DNA of 64,000 bases from an uncultured Ruminococcus sp. (GCA_946494335.1 CAMMBV010000010.1:23447-87446), one strand, 5' to 3'. Positions 16,911 through 27,130 are shown, counted from the stretch's first letter. A program made the numbers and translations. Notes: generated by a model not told the origin, from the sequence alone.

Positions 16911-17936
16911 ATGGAAAATACAATGAAGGCCGTTATATTTGAAAAAGCGGGTCAGTATGCGGTTGTCGACAAGCCTGTGCCGAAAATCAAAAATCCCGAT
17001 GAAATACTGGTCCGTATTGACGCCTGCAGTATCTGCGGAACTGATATGCAGATATTAAAAGATCCTCCCGGTATTGAAGCAGCGCCGGGAGTGACCATCG
17101 GTCATGAGATGGTTGGTACGGTTATAGAGACAGGTGACGCGGTAAAAAATTTCAAGGTTGGGGATCGGATCACGGCTGACAATAATGTACCCTGCGGAAA
17201 ATGTTATTATTGTAAGACCGGCCATGCAAATATGTGTGAAAACCTTTTTTGCCTGGGAATCAACGGAGACGGATTTTTTGCACAGTACGCGGTAATACCG
17301 GATCGGCTGGCAGTAAAAATAGACAAAGGCCTTCCGCTGGACACGGCAATATTTACGGAGCCCCTTAATTGTGTTATGAGCGGTATGGACAAAATTCGGC
17401 TTTTGCCAGGGGAAACGGCGGTGGTTATCGGCGCCGGTCCTATCGGACTATATTATATACAGCTTTTAAAGCTGAACGGGGCTGGAAAAGTGATTGCAGT
17501 GGAGCTTAATGATTTCCGGAAAGAATACGCCCGGAAAATGGGAGCAGATCTGGTAATCAGCCCTTCTGAATCAGAGAAGATCAAAGAAGCTACAAATGGA
17601 CTGGGAGCAGATGTGGTCATAGACGCTGTGGGAGCCTGTATCAAAGATGCTCTTGCCTTTGTCCGCAGTTCCGGAAGAGTGCTCCTTTTTGGAATGAACT
17701 TTGCAGCTACTCAGACTATCTGTCAGACAGACATAACCAGAAAAGATCTGACGGTGATGGGATGCTATATCGGAATATATTCCTGGAATAAGACCGTGCA
17801 GCTTCTTGAAAATATTCCCATGAAGCTGGAGGAGATGATTACACACAGACTGTCGCTGGAAGAGTTTGGAACAGGATTTGAAGCCATGAAAAACGGAAGC
17901 GCTCTGGAAGTTGTCATGTATCCCAATGGGAGGTGA
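16911..17936 (+). CDS. Zinc-dependent medium-chain alcohol dehydrogenase (sorbitol/threonine dehydrogenase-like)
   Basis: This 341-residue NAD(P)-dependent enzyme has catalytic zinc ligands Cys42 and His65-Glu66 (GHE), structural zinc cysteines at 95, 98, 101 and 109 (CGKCYYCKTGHANMC), and the Rossmann motif VIGAGPIGLYYIQL at about residue 172. It is last in the second sugar ABC operon, so it probably oxidises the imported polyol or sugar. The exact substrate cannot be told from sequence. It is followed by a terminator shared with the convergent response regulator gene. Confidence 0.9.
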   Translation: MENTMKAVIFEKAGQYAVVDKPVPKIKNPDEILVRIDACSICGTDMQILKDPPGIEAAPGVTIGHEMVGTVIETGDAVKNFKVGDRITADNNVPCGKCYYCKTGHANMCENLFCLGINGDGFFAQYAVIPDRLAVKIDKGLPLDTAIFTEPLNCVMSGMDKIRLLPGETAVVIGAGPIGLYYIQLLKLNGAGKVIAVELNDFRKEYARKMGADLVISPSESEKIKEATNGLGADVVIDAVGACIKDALAFVRSSGRVLLFGMNFAATQTICQTDITRKDLTVMGCYIGIYSWNKTVQLLENIPMKLEEMITHRLSLEEFGTGFEAMKNGSALEVVMYPNGR

Positions 17937-18008
17937 GCGGAAGCTAGCTTCTGCTATTACCAATTAGCAAAAGACATCTTCGGCTCTGGTTCCGGACAAA
18001 TTTGTTTA

Positions 18009-18052
18009 ACCACCGGTTTTAGTGATGACTATTTACCAAAACCGGTGGTCTT
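18009..18052. terminator. Convergent terminator overlapping a stop codon
   Basis: The perfect 12-bp stem ACCACCGGTTTT / AAAACCGGTGGT is followed by CTTTCT on the + strand. It encloses the 3' end of the minus-strand response regulator gene (stop at 18029-18031), so it can end both transcripts. Confidence 0.75.
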
Positions 18053-19531
18053 TCTGTATTGTTTTCGTATGGTGCTGGGTGACTCGCCAAATTGTTTTTT
18101 AAAAGCACTTGAAAAGTAACTAATATTAGGCAATCCTACATTTTCTGCAATGGTGTTAATAGGTAAGTCCGTATTGACAATGAAATTAAAGGCTTCTCTT
18201 AGCTGAACGTACAGGCGATATTCTGTAAAACTTGATCCTACTTCATTTTTGAACTTTCTGCAAAAATAATCTTTGTTTAGAAATACGTGAGAAGATATAT
18301 CGGCCAGAGAAAAATTCTCCCTGTAATTCTTATTGATATATTTAATGGCCTGTTCGATTGGTACAGAATATGCCTTTTGTGACCTGCAGATAATTTTGGA
18401 AAATTCAAGAAAGTTATGTTTTAGTTCTTTAAAAGAAGAAGCTTCTTTTAAGCTGTTAATGTATGTCTGTTTAGAGTCCTGTTTTTCAATGGGAAGCGCA
18501 GACACGATAATGTAGCTTAATAAGGAACAAAGATAGTCCGGCGATACTCGCTCCTTTACGTTGGCATAGCTGAAAAGGCTGTCAATAAATACGGAATAAT
18601 CAGAAGAAAGATTATTCAGCACGGCGGAAACAGCTTTATTTGCCAGGGAAAACATTTCCTGTTGAATAACTACTAAAGATTTTTGTTCATGAGGCAGGGT
18701 TTTTGGAACAAAGCCATAGAATGCAGTGGCTGCATTATATTCTGCTTCTAAAAGAGATTTCTTAAAAGAAGAGAATTTGTAGTATACAGAACTGATTCCA
18801 AAATAGTATCTATAAAGCTGTGAAATATATGATTTGAGCATAAATATACAATCTGTTATTTCGTCTGTGTCATTAATAGAAGCGTTTATATTGGCAGTAT
18901 AGATATAGTGTGCGGTTGCATCGTTAAAAAAAATAATCGGATGGATTAACCGGCTGTCTCTGTAACTGCTGAGTTTATCTATTATATTTTTGCCTTTTGG
19001 AAAAGCGAGGGAGAAAAAGGGCTTGCCTGTAAATGCAATATTGTATTCTTTCAGCTCCTCCGGTGAAATTATATATTTGACACTGTCGTTTAAGAAGGAA
19101 CAAAGAAACTGTGATTGTGCATAATGAATGGAGAGCCTTTTCAGTGATGGTGCGGTGGTTCGGGAGATTTCTATGTTATCTAACAGCTCCTTTATCTTTC
19201 CAGGGTTGATTTCACTTTTTATAATATAACTTTTCACAGAGCTTTCCATTGCTTTTCTGGCGAAGTCAAAATTACGGTGGCATGTGAGCATGACCACATC
19301 GATGGTGTCTCCGAATTGATTTTGTATAGCTGCAGCCAGATCCAGACCGTCCATTTCAGGCATAGTAATATCTGTAATAACAAGATGTACTGTGTGTGTC
19401 TGCAAGAAAGCCAGCGCATCTGCAGCGCGGTTAAAACATCCGATCACCTGATGGACGGAGTCGCATTGCGTAATACATTCTTTGATATATTCGCAGATCA
19501 AAGGTTCATCATCAATGAGAATTATATTCAT
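18029..19531 (-). CDS. YesN-type response regulator (receiver plus AraC HTH)
   Basis: This 500-residue DNA-binding protein has an N-terminal receiver domain: acidic IDDE at residues 6-9, phospho-acceptor Asp54 in VITDITMPEMDG, and K104-type SYIIKSE. A long middle region of about 270 residues without a clear domain follows. The C-terminal AraC double HTH is FSLADISSHVFLNKDYFCRKF and LPINTIAENVGLPNISYFSSAF. The start is ATG 19531 behind AAGGAGGAAG. It is cotranscribed with the kinase gene upstream (22-nt gap) and is probably the activator of the divergent operon starting at 21561. Confidence 0.93.
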   Translation of the reverse strand: MNIILIDDEPLICEYIKECITQCDSVHQVIGCFNRAADALAFLQTHTVHLVITDITMPEMDGLDLAAAIQNQFGDTIDVVMLTCHRNFDFARKAMESSVKSYIIKSEINPGKIKELLDNIEISRTTAPSLKRLSIHYAQSQFLCSFLNDSVKYIISPEELKEYNIAFTGKPFFSLAFPKGKNIIDKLSSYRDSRLIHPIIFFNDATAHYIYTANINASINDTDEITDCIFMLKSYISQLYRYYFGISSVYYKFSSFKKSLLEAEYNAATAFYGFVPKTLPHEQKSLVVIQQEMFSLANKAVSAVLNNLSSDYSVFIDSLFSYANVKERVSPDYLCSLLSYIIVSALPIEKQDSKQTYINSLKEASSFKELKHNFLEFSKIICRSQKAYSVPIEQAIKYINKNYRENFSLADISSHVFLNKDYFCRKFKNEVGSSFTEYRLYVQLREAFNFIVNTDLPINTIAENVGLPNISYFSSAFKKQFGESPSTIRKQYRKTTGFGK

Positions 19532-19553
19532 AAAAATCTTCCTCCTTCAAAAA

Positions 19554-21353
19554 TCATGAATCAGATAAATAGTTTACCGGTATATAAAGTGTGACGGTTG
19601 TACCTGAATTTAAAGTACTCTCAACCAAGATATTTGCTTTTTTTCCATAAATCCACTGAAGCCTTTTCAATATATTTCCCATACTGATATGGTTAAAGGA
19701 ATGATGGCGGTCGGTATCGGATTTCCAGATTTGCTCAAGCTGCAAAGAAGACATGCCTTTGCCATTATCCCGAATGGATATTGCAGCGATTCCCTCTTTT
19801 TCCACACAGAAAATTTGAATCTTTTTTTCGTGGGATATATTTGAAAATCCGTGAAAAATACAGTTTTCTATAATTGGCTGCAGCGTCATTTGCGGGATCT
19901 TGAGAGCTAGGATATCCGCCGGAAGATTTACCGTCAGATTAAATTTTGTAATATAGCGAAATTCCATAATTCTGATATAATTTTTAATGCTGATGATTTC
20001 GTCTTCCATTGGCACAAGAGGGTTCTGGGCATTGATTGGAGTGCGGATAAGTCCAAGAAAGGCCTGCAGCATTTCCATTGCGTCATCCTCACGTTTCAGC
20101 ATGATCAGCGATTTGACAGAAAGCAGCGTATTGTGCAGAAAATGAGGATTGATTTGCGCCTGAAGAAAATTAAATTCTATTTTCTGACGTTCCAGTTCAC
20201 TGGTTCGAATATTTTCAATAAGTTCAGAAATATTTTCCATCATTTTATTAAAACCGTTCCCAAGAGTATATATTTCTTCGTAGTCAGATTCCAAAAGAGG
20301 AAACCTTTCCCTGGCGCTCTGTTCTGTCTGAAAATCTGTCATATATGCAGTTAAAGCGGATAGCCGCTTTGTGATATTTGTGGAAAGACCAAGACCAATC
20401 AAACACGACATAATGAGCGCGCCCGTTAAAATGATCAGCAGGGCAATAAAAAGAGACTGAAGAGGTTTCAGCAGACTGCAGACGGGAAGCTTTTCTATAA
20501 TAACCCAGCCACTTTCCGGTTCAAAATAAGTTGTCGTTAAAAAATAATTGCGGCCGTTTTTTTCCAGAGTACTGGAATTATGTGGCATTTGGGAAGCCAT
20601 ATACGTTTTGTTATACATATGAAACCCTATAAGATTTTCATTTTGATGACTTATAATTATTCCATCATCGTCTATGACGGAGACGGAATTGTCGCTGTAA
20701 GAATTCAGAAGCTGGGAATATGTTTCGTATAACACAGAGTGATTAACGTTGACAATTAATACTCCAAGGACAGAGCCATCAATATTACGGATTGACTGGC
20801 TGTAAGATAATACCATAAGATTTAACTCTGCCGGATCAATTGTACGGATTCCCCAGGTTCTGTCATCTTGTTCTTTATCTGAGCCATATACCATGTTTAT
20901 AAACCACTGAGAGCTGATGAAGGATTTTAAGGACGGCTCATACAGAGGATTTGAAGTATAACTGTTTCCATCGGCAGTAACCACATCTATTGACATTTCA
21001 AAACCCAGATTATTCATTAATGAAATCTGAGTTTCAAATATATTTTCCAGTATTTCCGGAGATGTAAGTTTTGCAGACAGATTTTTTTCATCCTGTGATA
21101 CATAAATAATATCTTCCAAAGCAGATAATGTAATATCTGATATGCCGCTGACAGCATTCTTTATGGTGTTAAGGCTGTATCCTGATTGCTGCAGGCTCAT
21201 TACCCTGGATGATGACAGTGTATCAAAAATGTAATTATAAATTACCAGGCTTACAGCTATCCATACGGATAACAGCATAATAAGACTGGAGATAGAAATT
21301 TTGAAGATACTGGCATTTTTTAGGGATATACGGCGTTTCTTTTTAGGGTTCAT
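19554..21353 (-). CDS. YesM-type sensor histidine kinase
   Basis: This is a membrane protein of about 599 residues. I choose ATG 21353, 8 nt after GGAG, over the GTG at 21362. A membrane segment lies near residues 17-40, then an extracellular dCache-like sensor domain of about 250 residues, a second membrane segment near 300, a HAMP linker (SALTAYMTDFQ) and the His_kinase domain with QINPHFLHNTLLSVKSL (phospho-His at about 400). The ATPase part contains MTLQPIIENCIFHGF and IRDNGKGM. It pairs with the response regulator at 18029. The signal is probably the compound handled by the divergent operon. Confidence 0.93.
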   Translation of the reverse strand: MNPKKKRRISLKNASIFKISISSLIMLLSVWIAVSLVIYNYIFDTLSSSRVMSLQQSGYSLNTIKNAVSGISDITLSALEDIIYVSQDEKNLSAKLTSPEILENIFETQISLMNNLGFEMSIDVVTADGNSYTSNPLYEPSLKSFISSQWFINMVYGSDKEQDDRTWGIRTIDPAELNLMVLSYSQSIRNIDGSVLGVLIVNVNHSVLYETYSQLLNSYSDNSVSVIDDDGIIISHQNENLIGFHMYNKTYMASQMPHNSSTLEKNGRNYFLTTTYFEPESGWVIIEKLPVCSLLKPLQSLFIALLIILTGALIMSCLIGLGLSTNITKRLSALTAYMTDFQTEQSARERFPLLESDYEEIYTLGNGFNKMMENISELIENIRTSELERQKIEFNFLQAQINPHFLHNTLLSVKSLIMLKREDDAMEMLQAFLGLIRTPINAQNPLVPMEDEIISIKNYIRIMEFRYITKFNLTVNLPADILALKIPQMTLQPIIENCIFHGFSNISHEKKIQIFCVEKEGIAAISIRDNGKGMSSLQLEQIWKSDTDRHHSFNHISMGNILKRLQWIYGKKANILVESTLNSGTTVTLYIPVNYLSDS

Positions 21354-21560
21354 ACATATCACTCCGGATTCATGTAGTATTCAAAGTATCAATGTCTATA
21401 TTATACAAGGTTAAGGCAATTAAATCTATTGTTTTTGGTGAAATGGATAAATAAGTCAAAATTCAGAAAGGACAGGTCAATATAGTAAAAATACAGGGAA
21501 AAAACTTGTGATATTATTTTTTACAGATAAGTCATTGCGATGAGAGGAGGGTCAAAGGAA

Positions 21561-22829
21561 GTGAATGCAAGAGAATGCGTGAAGGCAGCATTGAATCATA
21601 GGGAAACAGAACGAGTACCCATGGATTTTGGAGGCTTTAACTGTACTACTATGCACGTAGGAGTTGTCACAGAATTGAGAAAGTATCTGGGACTGGAGCA
21701 GCACCCTGTAAAAGTAACGGATCTTGTTACGATGACAGGGGAAATAGAAGATGATCTTCGGGAAATTCTGGGAATTGATACCTGCGATGTCCTTGGAAAT
21801 ACATCCGTTTTCGGCATAAGCGCAGACAGATATAAAGAATGGACGATGGTGGATGGAACAGTTTGCCTTGTTCCGGAAGACTTTAATGTGACAGATGACG
21901 GGAAGGGTGGATTTTATGCTTATCCCAAGGGGGATGTGACAATGCCGCCAAGCGCGCATATGCCGGCAAAAAGCTATTATTTTGATATTATTTCCAGACA
22001 GGAGGAATGTGATATGGAGGATTTCCGGCTGGAAGATAATATAAAAGAATTCCGTTTGTGGACGCGCAGCAAAAGAGAGCATTTTGAACATGAGGCAAAA
22101 AGGAAAAGAGAAAGCGGACGTTTTGTGATTATCTCGGATCTGGGTACGAGTTTGGGAGGATATATTGCCATGATGGCACCTTTTGAGGCCTATCCCAAGG
22201 GTATCCGCAGTATTGAAGAATGGATGATGGCTACTACAGTACGACCTGAACTTATCTGTGAAATATTTGAATATGAAACGGATATTGCCTTGGAAAATCT
22301 GAAAAGCTTATCCCAAGAAACCATTGAAAATATTGACGCGGCTTTTATCTGCGGTTTGGATTTTGGAGGACAGATTGCGCCAATCTATTCGTTGGAAACA
22401 ATTAAGAAAGTGTATGCCCCGTATTATAAAAAAGTGAATGATTGGATTCATGAAAATACGGACTGGAAAACAATTAAACATTCCTGTGGTGCGAACTGGG
22501 AAGTGATTCCGATTCTGATAGAGGCAGGATTCGATGCGCTGAATCCTGTGCAGTGCTCTGCGGTTGGGATGGATCCGCAAAAGCTAAAAGATGAATATGG
22601 AGCAGATATTACTTTTTGGGGAGGAGGTGTTGACACGCAGAAAACACTGCCTTTTGGTACACGGCAGCAGGTATATGATCAGGTCTGCAGACGGCTTGAA
22701 ATTTTTTCCAGGGGAGGTGGATATGTATTTAATTCTATACATTGTATTCAAAAGGGAGTTCCTATGGAAAATCTGATCTCCATATTCAATGCTTATTATG
22801 ATTTTAATGGAATAAATAAAAAGATATGA
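21561..22829 (+). CDS. MtaA/CmuA-type UroD-fold methyltransferase candidate (family B)
   Basis: The gene encodes about 422 residues from GTG 21561, which lies 9-10 nt after GAGGAGGG and gives the family-typical opening NARECVKAALNHRETERVPMD; an in-frame ATG at 21540 precedes that ribosome site. It has the HxC...C arrangement of zinc-dependent methyltransferases of the MtaA/MtbA/CmuA group (KHSCGANWE at about residue 310, PVQCSA about 25 residues later). Such enzymes transfer methyl groups between a corrinoid protein and a thiol. No corrinoid protein is encoded nearby. It is first in the operon with the importer genes at 22847-27126 and overlaps the nominal next ORF by 4 nt. It could also be a non-methyl UroD-like lyase. 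Confidence 0.72.
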   Translation: MNARECVKAALNHRETERVPMDFGGFNCTTMHVGVVTELRKYLGLEQHPVKVTDLVTMTGEIEDDLREILGIDTCDVLGNTSVFGISADRYKEWTMVDGTVCLVPEDFNVTDDGKGGFYAYPKGDVTMPPSAHMPAKSYYFDIISRQEECDMEDFRLEDNIKEFRLWTRSKREHFEHEAKRKRESGRFVIISDLGTSLGGYIAMMAPFEAYPKGIRSIEEWMMATTVRPELICEIFEYETDIALENLKSLSQETIENIDAAFICGLDFGGQIAPIYSLETIKKVYAPYYKKVNDWIHENTDWKTIKHSCGANWEVIPILIEAGFDALNPVQCSAVGMDPQKLKDEYGADITFWGGGVDTQKTLPFGTRQQVYDQVCRRLEIFSRGGGYVFNSIHCIQKGVPMENLISIFNAYYDFNGINKKI

Positions 22830-22846
22830 AAGAAAAGGAGGATTAT

Positions 22847-23959
22847 ATGGGAAGAAGAATTTTAACTGTTTTTCTGGCTTTTATAATTGCAGGAACCACG
22901 TTGGCAGGATGTACGGCTAAGACAGATATTAATGGTACACAGACAGAGGCAAAAGAGGGGGATCAAAAAGAGACGGATAACAGTGCGGCTCCCAAATATG
23001 ATACCCTGAATGTGGGGATACTGGTAGGTTCTTCCGCGATACCGGTGCTTTATGCGAGGGATCAGGGATGGTTTGAAGAACTTGGGCTTGATGTGAATAT
23101 TATTACCTTCCCCACAGGCTCTCCGATCAATGAAGCCTTTGCCGCTGATCAGCTGGATATTGCATCATATGGTGCAGCTGGCATTTTTGCCATGTCTACC
23201 GGAGAATGTACTATGGTGGGTGAACCCAATACAGGAGGAGGGCTTGGACTGTTTGTGCGGGAAGACAATCCTATCTTGGAACATCAGGGAGAAAATACAG
23301 TTTATCCGGAAGCTTATGGAAGCGCGGAGACTGTAAAAGGACTTAAAGCAATGCTTCCTCTGGGCACAGCGTCGCAGTTTGTGCTGCTTCAGTGGGCTAA
23401 GGGATTTGGTTTGACAGAAAGCGATCTTGAACAGATCCATATGGAATATCCCTCGGCTTATCAGGCATTCTCTTCCGGAGAGGGTGATGCAGTAGCAGTT
23501 TCTCCACCGTATTATTTTAACTGTATCGAAGATGGGTATACAGAAGTTTCCGGTTTTGACCAGGATTATTACACGGATATGATTATTGCCAGAAATGCTG
23601 TTTTAGAAGAGAGAAAAGAAGAAGTGATTCTGTTTCTTAAGGCACTTTACAGAGCATGCGAAGCGCTTACAGATGATGAAGTAAGAACAGAATACAGTAT
23701 TCCTGCATTTGCTGATCTGGGGGCGGAATACACAGAAGAAACAATGGCGCAGGAAATTACGGTAAGAAAATATATCGATCAGGCATATATGGAACAGGAG
23801 GGATACCAGTTTGCTTCCTGGCTGATGCCTACGGCGGAGTTCTATGTAACAACAGAAAAATTGACGGAAGACCAGGTGGATATTGTAAGGGATGCCGTAG
23901 ACCTGTCCTATCTGGAAGAAGCGCTGGAGATTGATTTATCGGGCGCATATGAGCAGTAA
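22847..23959 (+). CDS. TauA/SsuA/NitT-type ABC substrate-binding lipoprotein
   Basis: The gene encodes 370 residues. ATG 22847 lies 8 nt after AAAGGAGG and begins a proper signal sequence (MGRRILTVFLAFIIAGTT, lipobox LAGC), so I prefer it to the ATG at 22826. After a Gln/Glu/Lys-rich linker comes an NMT1/SsuA domain: NVGILVGSSAIPVLYARDQGW, FPTGSPINEAFAADQLDIASYGAAG, and a C-terminal helical part. Such proteins bind sulfonates, taurine, thiamin precursors or other small organic ions. The sulfatase gene at the end of this operon would fit a sulfur-containing ligand. Confidence 0.9.
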   Translation: MGRRILTVFLAFIIAGTTLAGCTAKTDINGTQTEAKEGDQKETDNSAAPKYDTLNVGILVGSSAIPVLYARDQGWFEELGLDVNIITFPTGSPINEAFAADQLDIASYGAAGIFAMSTGECTMVGEPNTGGGLGLFVREDNPILEHQGENTVYPEAYGSAETVKGLKAMLPLGTASQFVLLQWAKGFGLTESDLEQIHMEYPSAYQAFSSGEGDAVAVSPPYYFNCIEDGYTEVSGFDQDYYTDMIIARNAVLEERKEEVILFLKALYRACEALTDDEVRTEYSIPAFADLGAEYTEETMAQEITVRKYIDQAYMEQEGYQFASWLMPTAEFYVTTEKLTEDQVDIVRDAVDLSYLEEALEIDLSGAYEQ

Positions 23960-23994
23960 AAACGGAAACGGGACAAAAGGAGGAGGAAAACGGT

Positions 23995-24792
23995 ATGGAA
24001 CAGCTTGATTATAAAAAGAGTAAGAGAAAATACTGGTTACTGTCAGCCGCATCTGTGATTGTCTTCGTTTTCATCTGGTGGTTCAGTACTGCGGTGCTGA
24101 AGCTGGCAAAACCAATTACGCTGCCCGATCCGGTAACGATCATTAAAACATTCATAGTAAAGCTGACGCATACCGCGCCGGATGGAGGAACCCTGGTAGG
24201 AAATACGCTTGCCAGCGTTAAAATTGCACTGAGCGGATATGTCATGGCAATTTTGGTAGGAGTGCCGCTGGGCGTTCTGATGGCATGGTTTAAGCCCGTG
24301 GACCGGTTTGTACGTCCATTGTTTGACCTCCTCCGTCCCGTGCCGGGAATCGCCTGGATCCCATTGATGATTGTAATTTTCGGGATCGGAATAACTTCAA
24401 AAATAGTTGTAATATTTTTGACAGCATTTGTTCCCTGCGTGGTAAATTCTTATACTGGAATCCGCCAGACCCGAGACGTTCATCTTTGGGTGGGGCAGAC
24501 CTTTGGGGCCAGTAACCTGCAGCTGCTGACAACTGTGGCGATACCTACAGCTCTGCCCTTTATTATGACAGGAATTCGGGTGGCTCTGGGCTCATCTTGG
24601 TGCGCGATTGTGGCTGCGGAACTGCTGGCGTCATCAGAAGGACTGGGATTTATGATACAGCAGGCCAGAGGTATCAACAGACCGGATATCATCATTTGCG
24701 GGATGCTGGCAATTGGAGCTATCGGAGCATTGATGACCTTTTTACTGGGAATTGTAGAAAAGCACGTGGTGAAAGGGGTGATGCATAAATGA
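23995..24792 (+). CDS. TauC/SsuC-type ABC transporter permease
   Basis: This 265-residue membrane protein of the BPD_transp_1 type has the EAA loop (GASNLQLLTTVAIPTALPFIMTG-like, about residues 165-190). PVPGIAWIPLMIVIFGIG at about residues 115-130 is typical of SsuC. It starts behind AAAAGGAGGAGG. Its stop overlaps the next permease gene by 4 nt. Two different permeases probably form a heterodimer. Confidence 0.92.
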   Translation: MEQLDYKKSKRKYWLLSAASVIVFVFIWWFSTAVLKLAKPITLPDPVTIIKTFIVKLTHTAPDGGTLVGNTLASVKIALSGYVMAILVGVPLGVLMAWFKPVDRFVRPLFDLLRPVPGIAWIPLMIVIFGIGITSKIVVIFLTAFVPCVVNSYTGIRQTRDVHLWVGQTFGASNLQLLTTVAIPTALPFIMTGIRVALGSSWCAIVAAELLASSEGLGFMIQQARGINRPDIIICGMLAIGAIGALMTFLLGIVEKHVVKGVMHK

Positions 24793-25616
24793 AAGTGTCA
24801 ATCAGCGGTGCGAAAGAAAAAACGCTTAGACAGATGAAAGCGGAAGAAGCGGCAAAAAACGTATTGTGTGCGCTGATTTCCATTTTTGTTTTTTGTCTGG
24901 TGTGGCATTTGGGAACGAGAAACGGTACCAAGCTTGGGGAACTGCTTCCGGGCCCGGTAGAGACTTTATCCTACTTCTTCCGCGGCTTTGCAGCAAATAT
25001 CGGTACATATACCATGGTTGGTCATATGATCTGGAGCTTTATGCGGGTTTTTATCGGTTATGTAATTGCCATGCTGATAGGGATTCCTCTGGGAGTGGCT
25101 ATGGGATGGTCCAAAACGGCAAATGCCATATTTCGTCCTATTTTTGAAGTAATCAGACCCATACCGCCTATCGCATGGATACCTCTTTCTATCGTATGGT
25201 TCGGCATCGGAGAAGGATCCAAATACTTCATTATTTTTCTGGGGGCATTTACAGCTATGACAATTAATGCTTACGCTGGCGTTACTTCGGTAGACGAAGT
25301 ACTGGTAGGCGCTGCGCGGATGCTGGGAGCCGACGAAAAACAGGTATTTATCAATGTGGTTATGCCGTCTGCTGTTCCCAGTATTTTCGCAGGACTGCAG
25401 ATTGCTCTGTCATCCAGCTGGGGCGTTGTGCTGGCGGCGGAAATGATTCGGTCATCAGAAGGATTGGGATGGATTATCATAAGCGGACAGAATACCAACA
25501 ATAATGTGCAGCTTCTGGCGGGTATTATAGCTGTTGGCGTCGTCGGATTTGCCAGCGTCCTTCTTATGCGGGAAATCGAAAGGAGGCTTTGCTCATGGAC
25601 AGAGAGAGGCAGATAA
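24789..25616 (+). CDS. TauC/SsuC-type ABC transporter permease (second of pair)
   Basis: This 275-residue membrane protein is homologous to the preceding one, with PIPPIAWIPLSIVWFGIG at about residue 120 and the EAA loop ARMLGADEKQVFINVVMPSA at about residue 178. It overlaps both neighbours, so the operon is tightly coupled. Confidence 0.92.
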   Translation: MKVSISGAKEKTLRQMKAEEAAKNVLCALISIFVFCLVWHLGTRNGTKLGELLPGPVETLSYFFRGFAANIGTYTMVGHMIWSFMRVFIGYVIAMLIGIPLGVAMGWSKTANAIFRPIFEVIRPIPPIAWIPLSIVWFGIGEGSKYFIIFLGAFTAMTINAYAGVTSVDEVLVGAARMLGADEKQVFINVVMPSAVPSIFAGLQIALSSSWGVVLAAEMIRSSEGLGWIIISGQNTNNNVQLLAGIIAVGVVGFASVLLMREIERRLCSWTERGR

Positions 25617-26368
25617 AGAATAAAATGATAACCATGCAGCATGTGGCAAAAACCTTTGTCACAGAGAGAAAAACAACTAGGATAATAGACGATATATCTC
25701 TGGAAGTGAAAGAAAATGAACTGGTGGCGCTGTTTGGCCCCGGGCAGTGCGGTAAAACAACCCTTCTTAATGTGATGGCCGGGCTGGAAAAAGCTACCTC
25801 GGGTGAAATTATAGTAAACGGAGAAAAGGTAACGCGTCCAGGTCCGGATCGGGGATTCGTTTATCAGACGCTGGCGCTCTTTCCCTGGCTGACGGTGATG
25901 GGGAATGTTTGTTTTGGACCCAGAATGAGGGGGATTTCAAAGAAGGAAAGAGAAGAGCGGGCAAGATACTATATTGATCTTGTGGGATTAAAGGGGTTTG
26001 AAGACAGTTATCCGGTACAATTGTCCGGCGGAATGAAACAGAGGGTTGGGATTGCAAGAGCCTACTGTAATGAACCGTCAGTGCTTTTTATGGATGAACC
26101 TTTTGGGCATTTGGATGCACAGACCCGGTATCTAATGCAGGATGAATTGATGCGGATTTGGGAAAAAGAGAAAAGAACCATTGTTTTTGTTACCAATAAT
26201 ATTGAAGAGGCAATTTATCTGGCGGATCGAGTGATTGTTTTGACTAATTGTCCTACGCAGGTGAAAAAAGAATATATCATAGATCTGCCCAGGCCGAGGG
26301 ATTATGTGGATCCTGGATTTCTTGCACTGCGGGAGGATATCTCATCTGTAGTAGATAAAACACTGTGA
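25595..26368 (+). CDS. TauB/SsuB-type ABC transporter ATPase (first of two)
   Basis: The gene encodes 257 residues from ATG 25595, 8 nt after AGGAGG and inside the end of the permease gene. Walker A is unusual, GPGQCGKTT instead of the common GxSGCGKTT (about residue 49), with signature LSGGMKQRVGIARA and Walker B VLFMDEPFGHLD. It pairs with the ATPase at 26383; two different ATPases with two different permeases imply an asymmetric importer. Confidence 0.92.
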   Translation: MDRERQIKNKMITMQHVAKTFVTERKTTRIIDDISLEVKENELVALFGPGQCGKTTLLNVMAGLEKATSGEIIVNGEKVTRPGPDRGFVYQTLALFPWLTVMGNVCFGPRMRGISKKEREERARYYIDLVGLKGFEDSYPVQLSGGMKQRVGIARAYCNEPSVLFMDEPFGHLDAQTRYLMQDELMRIWEKEKRTIVFVTNNIEEAIYLADRVIVLTNCPTQVKKEYIIDLPRPRDYVDPGFLALREDISSVVDKTL

Positions 26369-26382
26369 TGGAGGAAACAATT

Positions 26383-27126
26383 ATGGCAGATGACATAAAA
26401 GTACAGGTTCGTAATCTTGTGAAAAAGTTTGGGGAACTGCTGGTTTTGAATAATATTTCCTTTGATGTGAAAAAAGGGGAATTTTTATGTGTGGTAGGCC
26501 CTACCGGATGTGGGAAAACCACGTTCTTAAATACAATAACCCGTCTTTATGAACCTACTTCCGGGGAAATACTGATCAATCAGGAACCAGTTAATTTGAA
26601 AAAACATAATATTGCCTACATTTTTCAGGAGTACTCCACCATGCCATGGCTGTCAGTGGAAGAAAATATCGCTTATGGTCTGAAGATTAAACACATGGAT
26701 AAACGGACAATGAAAGAAGCGGTAGATGAGATGCTGGAGCTGGTGGGGCTTACACAATACCGGACTTATTATCCCAATGAATTATCGGCAAGTATGCTGC
26801 AGCGGGTAGTGATTGCACGGGCTTTCGCTACAAAACCGGAATTGCTGCTGATGGATGAACCTTATGGTCAGTTGGATGTGGAACTGCGGTTTAAACTGGA
26901 AGATGAACTGATCAGGCTGTGGCAGAAATTAGGAACAACCGTAATTTTTATTACGCATAACACGGAAGAGGCCGTCTACTTAAGTGAAAAAATACTGGTA
27001 CTGTCTAATAAACCTACGGCAATAAAAAAAGAGTTTGTGAATCCTCTGCCGCGGCCAAGAAATATTTCGGATCCGGAGTTTATCAGGATACGTAATCAGG
27101 TGACGGAATTAATTAAATGGTGGTGA
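26383..27126 (+). CDS. TauB/SsuB-type ABC transporter ATPase (second of two)
   Basis: The gene encodes 247 residues from ATG 26383 behind GGAGGA; an in-frame ATG at 26365 overlaps the upstream stop. Walker A is GPTGCGKTT at about residue 39 and Walker B is LLLMDEPYGQLD. The signature motif is altered: LSASMLQRVVIARA instead of LSGGxxQR, so one of the two ATP sites in the heterodimer is probably weak or inactive. The preceding ATPase has an intact signature, which supports a working-plus-degenerate pair. Confidence 0.9.
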   Translation: MADDIKVQVRNLVKKFGELLVLNNISFDVKKGEFLCVVGPTGCGKTTFLNTITRLYEPTSGEILINQEPVNLKKHNIAYIFQEYSTMPWLSVEENIAYGLKIKHMDKRTMKEAVDEMLELVGLTQYRTYYPNELSASMLQRVVIARAFATKPELLLMDEPYGQLDVELRFKLEDELIRLWQKLGTTVIFITHNTEEAVYLSEKILVLSNKPTAIKKEFVNPLPRPRNISDPEFIRIRNQVTELIKWW

Positions 27127-27130
27127 ATTT